From Corynebacterium amycolatum (GTDB lineage: Bacteria; Actinomycetota; Actinomycetes; Mycobacteriales; Mycobacteriaceae), in the NCBI RefSeq assembly GCF_016889425.1, contig NZ_CP069513.1, positions 1,798,001 to 1,862,000 on the forward strand: a stretch of 64,000 bases of DNA, given 5' to 3'. This document shows positions 29,030-38,027 of the stretch, piece after piece; the stretch's first letter is position 1; each line of letters opens with the position of its first letter. A model generated the notes under the pieces. The model did no database searches, was not told the DNA's origin, and saw only the letters and a program-made list of their open reading frames with translations. The position numbers were made by a program, and so were the translations under genes.

Positions 29030-30412
29030 TCAAAGTTTAACGCCAAGCAGCGCGTCCAGCGCGGTGGCGACAAATTCGCCGGCGCCGGCTGCGCCAGTTA
29101 CTGTGCCAGCTTCTGCGGCCTCTTCTGTTGCGCCAGCTTCTGCCTTGTTGCCGGTAGCCGAGGACCACTCCGCAGCCCAGGCATCGATAGCGTCCAGAGC
29201 AGCCGGCGTATCCAAGTCATTGGCCAGGCTTGCGCGCACATCGGCAACCAGTGCCGCTGCCGCGCTCACCGCCTTCTCATCGGTGGCAGTCTTAGTAGCT
29301 GCGCAAGCCGCACGCCAGGTCTCGAGACGTGCCTTGGCCGCCTCCAGCACCTCGTCCGACCAATCGCGATCAGAGCGGTAATGGCTGGCGAACACGCCAA
29401 TACGAATCGCACTCGGATCCACGCCGGCGGCCACCAGCTTGGAGACAAAGACGAGGTTGCCCAGCGACTTGGACATCTTGACGCCATCCAGCGCAATCAT
29501 GCCCGCGTGAACGTAGTGGCTAGCCATGCGTGCACAACCAGTAGCGGCCTCAGCGTGAGCCGCCGAGAACTCATGGTGTGGAAACGCCAGGTCAGAGCCA
29601 CCGCCCTGAATGTCGAAGCTCTTACCCAAGCGATTGGTAGCAATCGCCGAGCACTCAATATGCCAACCCGGACGGCCCGCACCAAAGGGGGCGTTCCAGC
29701 TTGGTTCTCCAGGGCGAGCAGCACGCCACACCAGCGCGTCTAGCGGATCTTCCTTGCCCGGGCGATCCGGGTCGCCACCGCGCTCCGCAAAGAACTCCGC
29801 CATCTGCTCTGCCGAATAATTGGATTCGTAGCCAAAGTTCTCGGTGGCACTCTTGCGGAAGTACACATCCGGGTACTCGTCATTGGTGAGCTGATAGGCC
29901 GAGCCGTTCTCCAGTAGCTTCTCGACCATTTCCACGACCTCATCGACGGACTCAATGGCGCCGATGTAGTCGCGCGGCGGAATCACCGACAGGTTTTCCA
30001 TATCCGAGCGGAACAAATCAATCTGCGAGGTGCCCAGCTCGCGCCAGTCCACCCCATCGCGCTCCGCACGCTCGAACAACGGGTCATCGACATCGGTGAT
30101 GTTCTGCACGTAATGCACCGAGTGCCCATTGTCCAGCAGCTGGCGGTAGATCAAATCAAAGGTGAGGTACGTTGCCGCGTGCCCCAGGTGCGTGGCGTCA
30201 TAGGGCGTGATGCCACACACGTACATAGTCGCCTCTGGCCCCGCTTCCACCTGGGAGACCTTCTGATCCGCGGTGTCGTAGAGGCGTAAGGGTACCGATG
30301 TTGAGCTTTCGTCGTCAAGCGAATGCGCCGTACCTGCATTGCTGGCGCGGTTGAACACATCGAAGCGCGCATCGCCGAGACTGGGAACCTGTGGTTGGGG
30401 CCACGAATGCAT
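29030..30412 (-). CDS. mshC: Mycothiol ligase MshC
   Basis: A 460-residue class I aminoacyl-tRNA-synthetase-like enzyme, related to CysRS, that joins cysteine to GlcN-Ins with ATP in mycothiol synthesis. [16 protein letters not shown] carries a zinc Cys and the HIGH-like motif, [13 protein letters not shown] and the [11 protein letters not shown] segment carry further zinc and Cys-binding residues, and MSKSLGN is the KMSKS motif. It lacks the anticodon-binding region of CysRS and has the SDLAFPHHE arrangement of MshC. A low-complexity Ala/Glu/Gly stretch sits near the C-terminus. It lies next to uppP, as in M. tuberculosis. Confidence 0.93.
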   Translation of the reverse strand: MHSWPQPQVPSLGDARFDVFNRASNAGTAHSLDDESSTSVPLRLYDTADQKVSQVEAGPEATMYVCGITPYDATHLGHAATYLTFDLIYRQLLDNGHSVHYVQNITDVDDPLFERAERDGVDWRELGTSQIDLFRSDMENLSVIPPRDYIGAIESVDEVVEMVEKLLENGSAYQLTNDEYPDVYFRKSATENFGYESNYSAEQMAEFFAERGGDPDRPGKEDPLDALVWRAARPGEPSWNAPFGAGRPGWHIECSAIATNRLGKSFDIQGGGSDLAFPHHEFSAAHAEAATGCARMASHYVHAGMIALDGVKMSKSLGNLVFVSKLVAAGVDPSAIRIGVFASHYRSDRDWSDEVLEAAKARLETWRAACAATKTATDEKAVSAAAALVADVRASLANDLDTPAALDAIDAWAAEWSSATGNKAEAGATEEAAEAGTVTGAAGAGEFVATALDALLGVKL

Positions 30413-30430
30413 GAAATACTCACTACCTCA

Positions 30431-31312
30431 CTAAACAGCGTTGATCGTGCCGAAGCCGAGCAACACCATAACAATCAAACCGACCGGGATGCGGTACGCG
30501 GAGAACCAAGCGAAGGAGTGGTTCGACACAAACTTCAGCAGCCATGCGATAGACGCATAACCGACGACGAAGGCAATCAGCGTACCGATGGCCAATTGCG
30601 CACCACTAGCGGCCTGTCCCGCCGCAGGGTCAAACGCGTCTGGAAGCGAAAAAATTCCAGCAGCGAAAACAGCGGGGATAGCCAGCAGGAAGGAAAAGCG
30701 CGTTGCAACCTCTCGATCCAAGTGCAAGAACAGGCCGGCAGACACCGTACCGCCCGAGCGCGACACCCCCGGAATGAGCGCCAGACACTGCGCGAAACCC
30801 ATGACGATGGCATCTCGCATGGTCAGCTCTTCATAGTTGCGCTCACGACGGCCGAACTTCTCTGCGGCGATAAAGACAAAGGAGAAAAGCACCAACACAG
30901 CGGCTGTAATCCAGAGATTGCGCAGGTTGTCGCGGATGAGATCCTTCCCCAGCACGCCGATGATGGCAATCGGCAGTGTACCGACAATCACCATCCAGCC
31001 CATGCGGTAGTTGAAACCGCGTGCTTCCTTATTGAACAGGCCGGCAAACCAGCCAGTGAGAATCTGCCAGATGTCCTTGGCGAAGAACACCAGCACAGCC
31101 AATTCGGTGCCGAGCTGTACTACAGCGGTGAAGGATGCGCCGGCGTCCTGGCCCCACAGCAGCTCAGAGACAATCCGCAGGTGCCCCGAGGAACTCACCG
31201 GGAGAAATTCCGTCAGACCTTGCACTACGGAAAGGATGATTGTCTGCGCCCAGGTCATACCGGTGCCGGCGGTATCGGCAGCAGTATCCGCTGAGGCGCT
31301 TAGTGTCGTCAT
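30431..31312 (-). CDS. uppP: Undecaprenyl-diphosphate phosphatase
   Basis: A 293-residue membrane enzyme of the BacA/UppP family, recycling the lipid carrier of peptidoglycan synthesis. [19 protein letters not shown] holds the Glu-rich and Ser motif, and [17 protein letters not shown] the PGxSRSGGT motif; eight hydrophobic segments follow the family plan. I chose the ATG at 31312 ([14 protein letters not shown]); the frame runs 47 codons further upstream into the divergent promoter region without homology. It precedes mshC by 18 bases on the same strand. The divergent gene is the aldo/keto-reductase homologue. Confidence 0.96.
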   Translation of the reverse strand: MTTLSASADTAADTAGTGMTWAQTIILSVVQGLTEFLPVSSSGHLRIVSELLWGQDAGASFTAVVQLGTELAVLVFFAKDIWQILTGWFAGLFNKEARGFNYRMGWMVIVGTLPIAIIGVLGKDLIRDNLRNLWITAAVLVLFSFVFIAAEKFGRRERNYEELTMRDAIVMGFAQCLALIPGVSRSGGTVSAGLFLHLDREVATRFSFLLAIPAVFAAGIFSLPDAFDPAAGQAASGAQLAIGTLIAFVVGYASIAWLLKFVSNHSFAWFSAYRIPVGLIVMVLLGFGTINAV

Positions 31313-31444
31313 GATAGTCACGGGTGTATAGGCTACTCGTCCGATTTGTGTTGTGGCTATAGCGAGGTTTCGGCGCGGCCGTAGCGAGGCCTCTCCCGCG
31401 GAAGCTTTCCCGCGACCGCACACAGGTGTCCTAAAGTAAAAATC

Positions 31445-32380
31445 GTGCAACAACGAATTCTGGGCAACAGCGGTTTACGCGTCTCCGCCTTGGGGCTGGG
31501 TACGGCCACCTGGGGTGCGGGTACCAGGCAAGACGAGGCCGGACGCATCCTGACGGACTTCCTCGACGCCGGAGGCAACCTTGTCGATGCTTCCCCACTC
31601 CACGGCGGCGACACTGTTGCCGACATGCTGGGTGCAGTCATCGCAAAGCGCGGCGTTGCCGACGAATTGGTGCTTTCGGTCGCATCTGGCATACACCCCG
31701 AGCGGCCCGTCGGCAGGCGCGTGGACTGCTCGCGTAAGACACTGCAAAAGGACCTCGACGATACGCTCGGACGCCTCGGCGTCGAACACATTGATCTGTG
31801 GTCGCCCGGCTACTGGGATGGGCTGACCCCACCGGAAGAGGTCGCCGACACCCTGGAATGGGCTGTACGTACTGGGAAAGTACGTTACGCCGGACTGCGT
31901 GGATACAGCGGATGGCAAGCAGCGGTGACGCATGCCGCCGCGAATCGAATCGCTCCGGTGTTCGCACAGCATGAGTACTCGCTGCTCCAGCGAAGCCCTG
32001 AGGCTGAGCTGCTGCCCGCCTGTGAGCATTTGGGTCTCGGCTTTATCGGTGGCGCCCCACTGGCCCAAGGTGTGTTGACCGCCAAATACCAACACATCAT
32101 TCCGGAGGACTCCCGCGCTGCTTCCGAACACGCGGACGCAGAGGTACAGGACTACCTCGACACACGCGGCGTCACGGTCGCAGGTGCGCTGACCACCGCA
32201 GCCAAGGGGCTCGGCGTCAGTGCTGCCGTCGCAGCGGTTTCCTGGGCGCGCGATCGGCCGGGCGTCACCTCGATCCTCGTTGGCGCTCGAGACCGCGCTC
32301 AGCTACGCGAAAACCTCACCGCCGAACAACTCACGCTGCCACCGCAGATTTGCAACGCGCTTGACGACGTCACGCTGTAA
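31445..32380 (+). CDS. Aldo/keto reductase homologue lacking catalytic residues
   Basis: A 311-residue TIM-barrel protein of the AKR superfamily. The start [49 protein letters not shown] and the C-terminal NADPH-site-like [16 protein letters not shown] match the family. Of the catalytic tetrad only the Asp (D48) is kept: the Tyr position is His53, the Lys position Ala80 and the His position Gly122. Reductase activity is therefore doubtful; a cofactor-binding or regulatory role is possible. Start is GTG with TAAAGT seven bases upstream and no ribosome binding site. It is divergent from uppP and precedes the lipoprotein-pyrD pair, a conserved neighbourhood. Confidence 0.78.
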   Translation: MQQRILGNSGLRVSALGLGTATWGAGTRQDEAGRILTDFLDAGGNLVDASPLHGGDTVADMLGAVIAKRGVADELVLSVASGIHPERPVGRRVDCSRKTLQKDLDDTLGRLGVEHIDLWSPGYWDGLTPPEEVADTLEWAVRTGKVRYAGLRGYSGWQAAVTHAAANRIAPVFAQHEYSLLQRSPEAELLPACEHLGLGFIGGAPLAQGVLTAKYQHIIPEDSRAASEHADAEVQDYLDTRGVTVAGALTTAAKGLGVSAAVAAVSWARDRPGVTSILVGARDRAQLRENLTAEQLTLPPQICNALDDVTL

Positions 32381-32388
32381 TCAGTAAC

Positions 32389-32426
32389 CGCATTCTTATA
32401 AAGGCTTATAAAGCGCAACGAATGCG
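32389..32426 (+). terminator. Weak inverted repeat after the AKR homologue
   Basis: CGCATTC (32389-32395) and GAATGCG (32420-32426) can form a 7-bp stem with a 24-base loop. The loop holds a direct repeat of CTTATAAAG. No clear T-run follows, so this is at most a weak terminator. Confidence 0.3.
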
Positions 32427-32488
32427 AGAACCTCCCACGGCTGGAGGCGTCCACAAAGTAATCCGGCCGGGGTGGTAGTTTCTATAGC

Positions 32489-33652
32489 GTGAGTGAAAAC
32501 AGTCGTCGACGTGTCATAACCTCCCTTCTAGCGGGGCTTTCCGCTAGCGCAGTGGTCCTGGCAGGGTGCTCCTCCGATGTGGAAGGAGACATCGATGCCG
32601 GAATGGGCAACGCCACGCCAGTACCGGCCGCTTCACCCGCTGCTCCCGATACTGCTATCGGGAAAGCCAAAAAGATCGATGAGGGCATCACTGATGCCGT
32701 GCTGGTCGGCGATCGAGTTGTCCTGAAGGCCGGGGACAAGATTTTTGCCGGTCCGCTGAATAACCCAATCGAGCGTTCGATGAAGCTGGGCGCGAAGTGT
32801 GGCGAGCTCGCGCCGGGCGGCCCTAATGCTCTGCTGCCGTGTGAAGATGGCATCCATGTCATTACTGACCAGGCTACGGAAACGGCCGTTGTTGGCCGTG
32901 GCACCAACTACTCCGCCGCAGTTGGCCTGGAAGGCGGCCGCATCATCGGTGCCCATGCGGATAGCAATGTGGTCGATGTGTTCGGCGCTGACGGCGAGTT
33001 GGCCAGTGACTTCAAGGCTGCCAATAACGGTTCGCAGTTCGCTGTGATTCCCAAAGCGGACAATGACGCGGACGTCAAGCTGTTAGAGGTCAACCGCCCG
33101 GAAACTTCGGTGCATGAGCTCAAGCTCGATGAGTCTCGTGCTGGCTCTGCGCTGCGTGCGGGCATTGGCGTCGGCAAGGTGGCGTCCGGTGACCATGCCA
33201 TCGCTGCCGCAGACACCAAGGGCAGCCAGCTGCTTATCTACACTGCCACTGACGTCATTCGGCTCCACCAGGCAGCTCCGGCTCCGGAGGCCCCGTGGGC
33301 GGTAGCAGTCGATGAATCGCGCGGAATTGTCTGGGTGACTTCGACGAAGGTGAACAAGCTGACTGGCTACGACATCAGCTCGGGTACCCCAGTCAAGGTC
33401 GCGGACATCAACACGGTTGCAGACCCGCAGTCGATTGTTGCCACCGAGGATGGCCAAATTGGCGTCTTCTCAGCTACCGGTGACGGGGCTCAGATTTTTG
33501 ACTCCGCGGACGTCGATAAGGCAATTGCTGATTTCAAGCAGGATGCAGAGAAAATCCGTGAGGAGATGTCGGTTCGGGAGCCAGCCGATAAACTACCGAC
33601 CGGTGCAGGTGACACCAAGGGAGCAGACGACTCCGAGGGAGAGACTAAGTAG
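32489..33652 (+). CDS. lppL: Secreted lipoprotein, LppL-like
   Basis: A 387-residue lipoprotein. After a basic start, a hydrophobic core and a VLAGC lipobox place the lipidated Cys at residue 27. The mature part looks like a beta-propeller-type repeat protein (repeating VxGxxxAVAxxxS-like blades, for example AAPAPEAPWAVAVDESRGIVWV) and ends in a charged, disordered tail. Position between an AKR homologue and pyrD equals Rv2138 (lppL) in M. tuberculosis. Function is unknown. Start is GTG, with TAGTTT seven bases upstream and no ribosome binding site, so leaderless. The pyrD ATG follows the stop with no gap. Confidence 0.8.
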   Translation: MSENSRRRVITSLLAGLSASAVVLAGCSSDVEGDIDAGMGNATPVPAASPAAPDTAIGKAKKIDEGITDAVLVGDRVVLKAGDKIFAGPLNNPIERSMKLGAKCGELAPGGPNALLPCEDGIHVITDQATETAVVGRGTNYSAAVGLEGGRIIGAHADSNVVDVFGADGELASDFKAANNGSQFAVIPKADNDADVKLLEVNRPETSVHELKLDESRAGSALRAGIGVGKVASGDHAIAAADTKGSQLLIYTATDVIRLHQAAPAPEAPWAVAVDESRGIVWVTSTKVNKLTGYDISSGTPVKVADINTVADPQSIVATEDGQIGVFSATGDGAQIFDSADVDKAIADFKQDAEKIREEMSVREPADKLPTGAGDTKGADDSEGETK

Positions 33653-34753
33653 ATGCCTTCGAAACTTCGCGCCAAGTCCTATCAACTCGCGCTAAAGGCA
33701 ATGTTCCAGGTCCCGGCAGAGCAGATTCACGAGGCCATCTCGAAGACCCTGAAGGGGCTGCAGAAGTCGGAGAGTCTTCAGCGGGCAGTGAGCAAGCTAC
33801 TCGTTGTTGACGATGCTGTGCTGCGTCAAACCGTGTTCGGTGTGGACTTCCCGCGTCCGCTGGGGCTCGCCGCGGGCTTCGACAAGGCTGCTATTGCCCC
33901 GGATTGCTGGGGACCCATTGGTTTTGGCTACGCGGAACTGGGAACCGTGACTGCCAAGCCGCAGCCGGGCAATGATCGCCCGCGTCTGTTCCGCCTGAAG
34001 GAAGACCGCGCCATCTTGAACCGCATGGGTTTCAACAACCCCGGTGCCGCCGCTGTAGCGGAGAACCTGCGGGCGCGTCGCAGCGACGACGTCATCGGTA
34101 TCAACATTGGCAAGACCAAGGTAACTCCGCTCGAAGAGGCCGTCGATGACTATCGAGAATCGGCCAGCCAGCTCGGAGGCTTGGCGGACTATGTGGTTGT
34201 CAATGTCTCCTCACCGAACACGCCGGGGCTGCGTGACCTTCAGGCGGTAGAGTCCCTGCGGCCGATTCTGGCAGCGGTGACTGAGGAGACCGACTCGCCG
34301 GTGCTGGTCAAGATCGCTCCTGATCTCTCCGACGCGGATGTCATTGCAGTTGCTGACCTGGCTGTTGATCTGGGGCTGGCGGGCATTGTGGCAACCAACA
34401 CCACCATTTCTCGCGAGGGCCTGCGTACGCCCGCGGATAAAGTCGCGGAGATGGGTGCCGGTGGAGTCTCGGGTGCACCTGTGGCAGCTCGGTCACTAGA
34501 GGTACTGAAGCTGCTGCACGAGCGCGTCGGGGACAAACTTGTTCTCATCAGCGTCGGCGGCATCGAGACTGCTGAGCAGGCATGGGAACGGATTGCCAAC
34601 GGCGCTTCCCTGCTGCAGGGCTACACACCGTTGATTTATGGCGGTCCAGACTGGATTCGTGACATTCACCAAGGGTTGGCTCGCCAGATTCGAGCTCAGG
34701 GCTTCTACTCCATTTCGGAGGCTGTCGGCTGTGGCCTGCCGTGGCGTGGTTAA
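33653..34753 (+). CDS. pyrD: Dihydroorotate dehydrogenase (quinone), class 2
   Basis: A 366-residue flavoenzyme of pyrimidine synthesis that passes electrons to the quinone pool. The N-terminal helix region (about 1-45) anchors class 2 enzymes to the membrane. [39 protein letters not shown] (with the class 2 catalytic Ser) and the FMN-phosphate site [17 protein letters not shown] are all visible. The ATG comes directly after the lipoprotein stop (TAGATG), so the two are coupled. Two hairpins follow the stop. The arrangement lppL-pyrD is the same in M. tuberculosis. Confidence 0.97.
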   Translation: MPSKLRAKSYQLALKAMFQVPAEQIHEAISKTLKGLQKSESLQRAVSKLLVVDDAVLRQTVFGVDFPRPLGLAAGFDKAAIAPDCWGPIGFGYAELGTVTAKPQPGNDRPRLFRLKEDRAILNRMGFNNPGAAAVAENLRARRSDDVIGINIGKTKVTPLEEAVDDYRESASQLGGLADYVVVNVSSPNTPGLRDLQAVESLRPILAAVTEETDSPVLVKIAPDLSDADVIAVADLAVDLGLAGIVATNTTISREGLRTPADKVAEMGAGGVSGAPVAARSLEVLKLLHERVGDKLVLISVGGIETAEQAWERIANGASLLQGYTPLIYGGPDWIRDIHQGLARQIRAQGFYSISEAVGCGLPWRG

Positions 34754-34760
34754 CTGCTGA

Positions 34761-34839
34761 GAGCCGTTGAGGCTTTTTAACCCAATAAACACGCGACCCC
34801 GGGTCCTGCTGCCATGAAGGCGCTGGCCCCGGGGTTTTC
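34761..34839 (+). terminator. Tandem terminators after pyrD
   Basis: A short hairpin AGCC-GTTGA-GGCT followed by TTTTT lies just after the stop, then a stronger one with arms ACCCCGGG (34796-34803) and CCCGGGGT (34828-34835) followed by TTT. Together they end the lppL-pyrD transcript. Confidence 0.8.
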
Positions 34840-34891
34840 TGTATGAGTAGCGTGCCCGGGCGGTTGAGTTGCCCGTGTGGGCGTCGTATCC

Positions 34892-35464
34892 CTACTCCCC
34901 GACGTTCTCCCACCACGGCGTGATGATGGCACGCGCAATCGAGTGGAAATACAGGTTGAAGCCAAGCACTGTCGGCGTCGCATCTTCCGGAACATCAAGC
35001 TTCTCGACGTCGACCGCGTGCACCGCGTACATGTAACGGTGTGGGGCATGCTGCGCCGGTGGGTTAGCTCCGTAGTGACCACGCATGCCAGAGTCGCCGA
35101 CAAGCTGGATAGCACCGTCTGGCAGCTTAGAGCTGTCTTCGGAGCCAGCTCCCTGTGGTAGACCCTTTTCGGTCGCTGGAATGTTGAACACAGCCCAGTG
35201 CCAGAAGCCCGAAGCGGTCGGGGCGTCCGGATCGAAGCAGGTCACGGCAATGGACTTCGTGCCCTCCGGCAGATTGGCCCAATCCAACTGCGGGGAAACA
35301 TTCGACGGAGCGCGGAATTCATCCGCAATCTTCTCGCCATCCTTGATATCTGGCGAGGACAGCTCGAAGGTTGGCAAATCCTTCAGCGGTGCGTACGGAT
35401 CCGGGCCCGGGAAAACCGGAGCATTTGTAGCGTTGTTTGTGGTGTCGTTGGAATTCGTAGTCAT
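34892..35464 (-). CDS. PEBP / YbhB-YbcL family protein (Raf kinase inhibitor-like)
   Basis: A 190-residue phosphatidylethanolamine-binding-protein homologue. SPQLDWANLPEGTKSIAVTCFDPDAP is the family core (abridged: TCFDPDAPT), and FWHWAVFNIPA, GHYGANPPAQHAPHRYMYAVHA follow the bacterial YbhB pattern, with His and Asp lining the ligand pocket. The M. tuberculosis counterpart is Rv2140c (TB18.6). Function in bacteria is unclear. I chose the ATG at 35464 (MTTNSNDTTNN); the upstream frame has no homology. It is convergent with pyrD, and lies at the end of the first mycobacterial synteny block. Confidence 0.88.
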   Translation of the reverse strand: MTTNSNDTTNNATNAPVFPGPDPYAPLKDLPTFELSSPDIKDGEKIADEFRAPSNVSPQLDWANLPEGTKSIAVTCFDPDAPTASGFWHWAVFNIPATEKGLPQGAGSEDSSKLPDGAIQLVGDSGMRGHYGANPPAQHAPHRYMYAVHAVDVEKLDVPEDATPTVLGFNLYFHSIARAIITPWWENVGE

Positions 35465-35627
35465 AACTACCAGTGTGCCTACTTTATGAGCGCGCTGCAG
35501 GGACTTCGCCAGACTGCCTATCCTCAGTGCCGGATTCTCAGCGTGAATCCAAGGCGGATGCGGGGCTAACAACGGAGATGTAATTACACCCCGGTTTGGC
35601 ACCTTAATACCACGATGACCTGCCAAT

Positions 35628-35657
35628 TTGTGTTTCATTATGTAGTCGGGATACAGT
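35628..35657 (+). promoter_or_regulatory. Promoter of tRNA-Leu
   Basis: TTGTGT (35628-35633) and TACAGT (35652-35657) are spaced by 18 bases, close to the sigma-A consensus, and end 33 bases before the mature tRNA. The rest of the 35465-35690 interval shows no gene. Confidence 0.6.
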
Positions 35658-35690
35658 ATCACAGGTCAGCACGGAAGTGCTTCCTACCCG

Positions 35691-35776
35691 GTCCGGGTGG
35701 CGGAATGGCAGACGCGCTAGCTTGAGGTGCTAGTGCCCTATTAACGGGCGTGGGGGTTCAAGTCCCCCTCCGGACA
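35691..35776 (+). tRNA. tRNA-Leu (anticodon GAG)
   Basis: An 86-base type II tRNA. The acceptor stem GTCCGGG pairs with TCCGGAC, the anticodon stem CTAGC/GCTAG encloses TTGAGGT (anticodon GAG, decoding CUC and CUU), a long variable arm follows (TGCCCTATTAACGGGCG), and the T arm is GGGGG-TTCAAGT-CCCCC. The discriminator base is A, as in leucine tRNAs. CCA is not encoded. It lies at the meeting point of two gene blocks that are apart in M. tuberculosis. Confidence 0.96.
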
Positions 35777-35782
35777 CAAGAT

Positions 35783-35824
35783 AAATCCCGAGAAACTGCA
35801 GTAAATGCAGCTCTCGGGATTTTT
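35783..35824. terminator. Terminator after tRNA-Leu, probably bidirectional
   Basis: AAATCCCGAGA (35783-35793) and TCTCGGGATTT (35812-35822) form a perfect 11-bp stem with a second inner stem (CTGCA/TGCAG), followed by T residues on the plus strand. The mirrored side ends in TTTATCTT on the minus strand, so it may also stop the cls transcript. Confidence 0.85.
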
Positions 35825-35855
35825 GTGTTTTCTGGCGGACCTCTATGGTAGTGCC

Positions 35856-37349
35856 CTATTGCAGCGCCGAGGTCAAGCGGAAAACAGAGTCCAGGTAGCG
35901 CTGGCGAAGGGGGCGGTCATTCCATTCCTCCTGGGTGAGCAGGAGGGATTTGTCGCGGTACTCGTCGGCAAGCGTGATCAGTTTGTCCACGATGGAACCG
36001 GCGGCGGAAAGAAGCGTGATCTCGTAATTGAGGCCGAAGGAGCGCATATCTAGATTGGACGAGCCGAACATGGCCATGCGGTCGTCGATAACCATGAACT
36101 TGGAGTGCAGGACGGCAGGCGCCGGATAGCGATAAATCTTCACGCCAGCGGTTAGCAGTGCCTGGTAATAGGACTGCTGCGCGTGGCCGACCATGAACTG
36201 ATCGGACTCTTCGTTAACGTAGAGCTGAACGTCGATACCTCCATATGCGGCGGAGGTCAGCGCCATGAGCATGGACTCGTCCGGGACGAAGTACGGGCTG
36301 ACGGCGATAATCCGCTCGTGCGCCTGGTAGATCATGTTATTGAACACGCGCAGGTTCGGCTCCGTGCTGAAGCCCGGACCCGACGGCAGCACCTGGACCA
36401 CGTTGTAGTTGTCGTTGACCTCAGTGGTGTGGAGTGAATAGTTCCTGGTGGCATCTGGGGTCTTGTATAGCTCGCTGGTCCAATCAACCGCAAAAATTGC
36501 GTCGAAGGCCAGCGCAATATCGCCCTCGAGCTCAATCCATGTGTCCACCCAGCGGCGGCCGATCTTATGATTCTTTTTCTTCTGATATTCGGGCTCAATC
36601 AAATTCTGCGAGCCCATGAATACAATGTCGCCATCAATCACTACGAGCTTGCGGTGATTACGCAGATCCAGGCGGCGCCAGGTGAGCTTCAGTAAGCTCA
36701 CGGGCAGCATTGGGTGCCAGGAGATTTTGGACTGGTTCAGGCGTTTTTTCAGCTTGTAGTAGCCGGGGTATTTCCACGAACCAATTGGATCGACCAGTAC
36801 CTTGACCTCTAGTCCCCTGTCGAGCGCGCGCTCGAGAGCCTGTATGAAAGGCTCCGTGCTGGAATCCAGTGCAAAGATGTAGGACTGCACGTGGATAGAT
36901 TTCTGAGCCGCATCGATGGTCTCAATCATGCGGTCAATGGAGGCATCGAATTCGGTGAAAAGTCCCTTTTCCGCGCTGGCAATTGCCGGCATTCCCGTGA
37001 GCTGACGCGAGAGCTTGAATACGTTGACAACGTCATCTTCTATCTTGGCATCGTCCGGTACGTCGGGCAGATGCTCGGTACGTTCCGCAATGAGCTCCTG
37101 TGCCAGTGCCTGTACCTCGTGCCGGCGGCCCGTGATCTGCTGCGAGCCCAGGAAGAGGAACAGAGGTAGGCCGATAAATGGAATTAGCAGAATCAGTAGC
37201 AGCCACGCCGTCGAAGCCGATGGGCTTCGGTTTTCCGGCACCCATCCAATCGCGATGAACTTAATCGTGTAGTCGAGCGCGAAGAATAGTACTTGCCACC
37301 ACGTTAAGTCCTCCACCAGCCATGGGAAGGCGCTCATCAACCAATCCAT
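35856..37349 (-). CDS. cls: Cardiolipin synthase (phospholipase D family)
   Basis: A 497-residue membrane enzyme. Two N-terminal hydrophobic segments (about residues 15-68) are followed by two PLD domains with intact HKD motifs: HRKLVVID (H232, K234, D239) and HSKFMVID (H415, K417, D422). It joins two phosphatidylglycerols to cardiolipin or performs a related phosphatidyl transfer. The C-terminus (YLDSVFRLTSALQ) is typical of Cls. It stands alone, with the ArsR gene divergent. Its own promoter should lie in 37350-37537, shared with the ArsR operator. Confidence 0.92.
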   Translation of the reverse strand: MDWLMSAFPWLVEDLTWWQVLFFALDYTIKFIAIGWVPENRSPSASTAWLLLILLIPFIGLPLFLFLGSQQITGRRHEVQALAQELIAERTEHLPDVPDDAKIEDDVVNVFKLSRQLTGMPAIASAEKGLFTEFDASIDRMIETIDAAQKSIHVQSYIFALDSSTEPFIQALERALDRGLEVKVLVDPIGSWKYPGYYKLKKRLNQSKISWHPMLPVSLLKLTWRRLDLRNHRKLVVIDGDIVFMGSQNLIEPEYQKKKNHKIGRRWVDTWIELEGDIALAFDAIFAVDWTSELYKTPDATRNYSLHTTEVNDNYNVVQVLPSGPGFSTEPNLRVFNNMIYQAHERIIAVSPYFVPDESMLMALTSAAYGGIDVQLYVNEESDQFMVGHAQQSYYQALLTAGVKIYRYPAPAVLHSKFMVIDDRMAMFGSSNLDMRSFGLNYEITLLSAAGSIVDKLITLADEYRDKSLLLTQEEWNDRPLRQRYLDSVFRLTSALQ

Positions 37350-37472
37350 GCAGATGATATTACTGAAGGAATTTTCAGTACCTTTGGTCGCTGTCCCTTA
37401 GGAGCGCTCTCCCCTCTTTTGCGACAGCTTATTGTGACATCTGAAATTGAATACTGATATCAATACGTAGTA

Positions 37473-37492
37473 ATGTTCACCTTATTGAACAT
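37473..37492. promoter_or_regulatory. Palindromic operator upstream of the ArsR-type regulator
   Basis: ATGTTCA (37473-37479) and TGAACAT (37486-37492) form a perfect inverted repeat around six bases, 46-65 bases before the regulator start. ArsR/SmtB repressors usually bind such 12-2-12-like AT-rich palindromes and repress themselves. It also lies about 125 bases upstream of the divergent cls start. Confidence 0.6.
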
Positions 37493-37537
37493 ACTAAGTG
37501 TTTGGCATGTCGACTTCGAAAGGACTTACCCCTCCAA

Positions 37538-37870
37538 ATGACTGAGAAGGCTCCTACGAGCACCGAGCTCGACGTTGCCACTAACGTACTGAAGTTGATG
37601 GCGGACAAGACGCGTCTCTCCATCCTGTCACTCCTTCGTGACGGGGAGATGACCGTCACCGCCATCGCTAGTGCGCTCGATCGCCCCATTCCCGCGATTT
37701 CTCAGCACCTGGCGAAGTTGCGCATGGCCAATATGGTGCAGGCTCGCAAGGAGGGCACGTCTAGCTTCTATTCTCAGCCCGACGAGCACCTCACCAACCT
37801 GGTGGTCAACGCTCTCCACTTCGCCGAACACACTCTCTACAGCGATCCGCCCCATCACCGCGGTCAGTAG
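37538..37870 (+). CDS. ArsR/SmtB-family transcription regulator
   Basis: A 110-residue winged-helix repressor. LKLMADKTRLSILSLLRDGEM starts the family core, and the recognition helix lies in RPIPAISQHLAKLRMANMV. The last helix has D82, H84, H94, E97 and H98, like the alpha-5 zinc site of SmtB and CzrA, but the spacing of H84 to H94 is one residue shorter than the canonical site, and two more His lie at the C-terminus. No alpha-3N Cys pair (CxC) is present. A zinc, nickel or cobalt response is possible but not shown. No metal transporter gene is adjacent. AAAGGA lies 13 bases before the ATG. Confidence 0.88.
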   Translation: MTEKAPTSTELDVATNVLKLMADKTRLSILSLLRDGEMTVTAIASALDRPIPAISQHLAKLRMANMVQARKEGTSSFYSQPDEHLTNLVVNALHFAEHTLYSDPPHHRGQ

Positions 37871-37901
37871 GCGCACACGGATACGCTCGCTTTACGACGA
37901 A

Positions 37902-37948
37902 AACCCCGCGACCCAACCGGACAGACTCCGATAAGTGATCGCAGGGTT
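37902..37948 (-). terminator. Terminator between arsR-type gene and meaB
   Basis: AACCCCGCGA (37902-37911) and TCGCAGGGTT (37939-37948) pair with one mismatch. On the minus strand the second arm is followed by TTTTCG, so it best fits the end of the mutA-mutB-meaB transcript. Confidence 0.5.
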
Positions 37949-38027
37949 GCTTCTCTTTGACGCTGCTAGTTTCCCATCCGCGCGGCTAGGAATTGGACTC
38001 GCTGGTGGGAGCTACGTTGTTCAGGAC

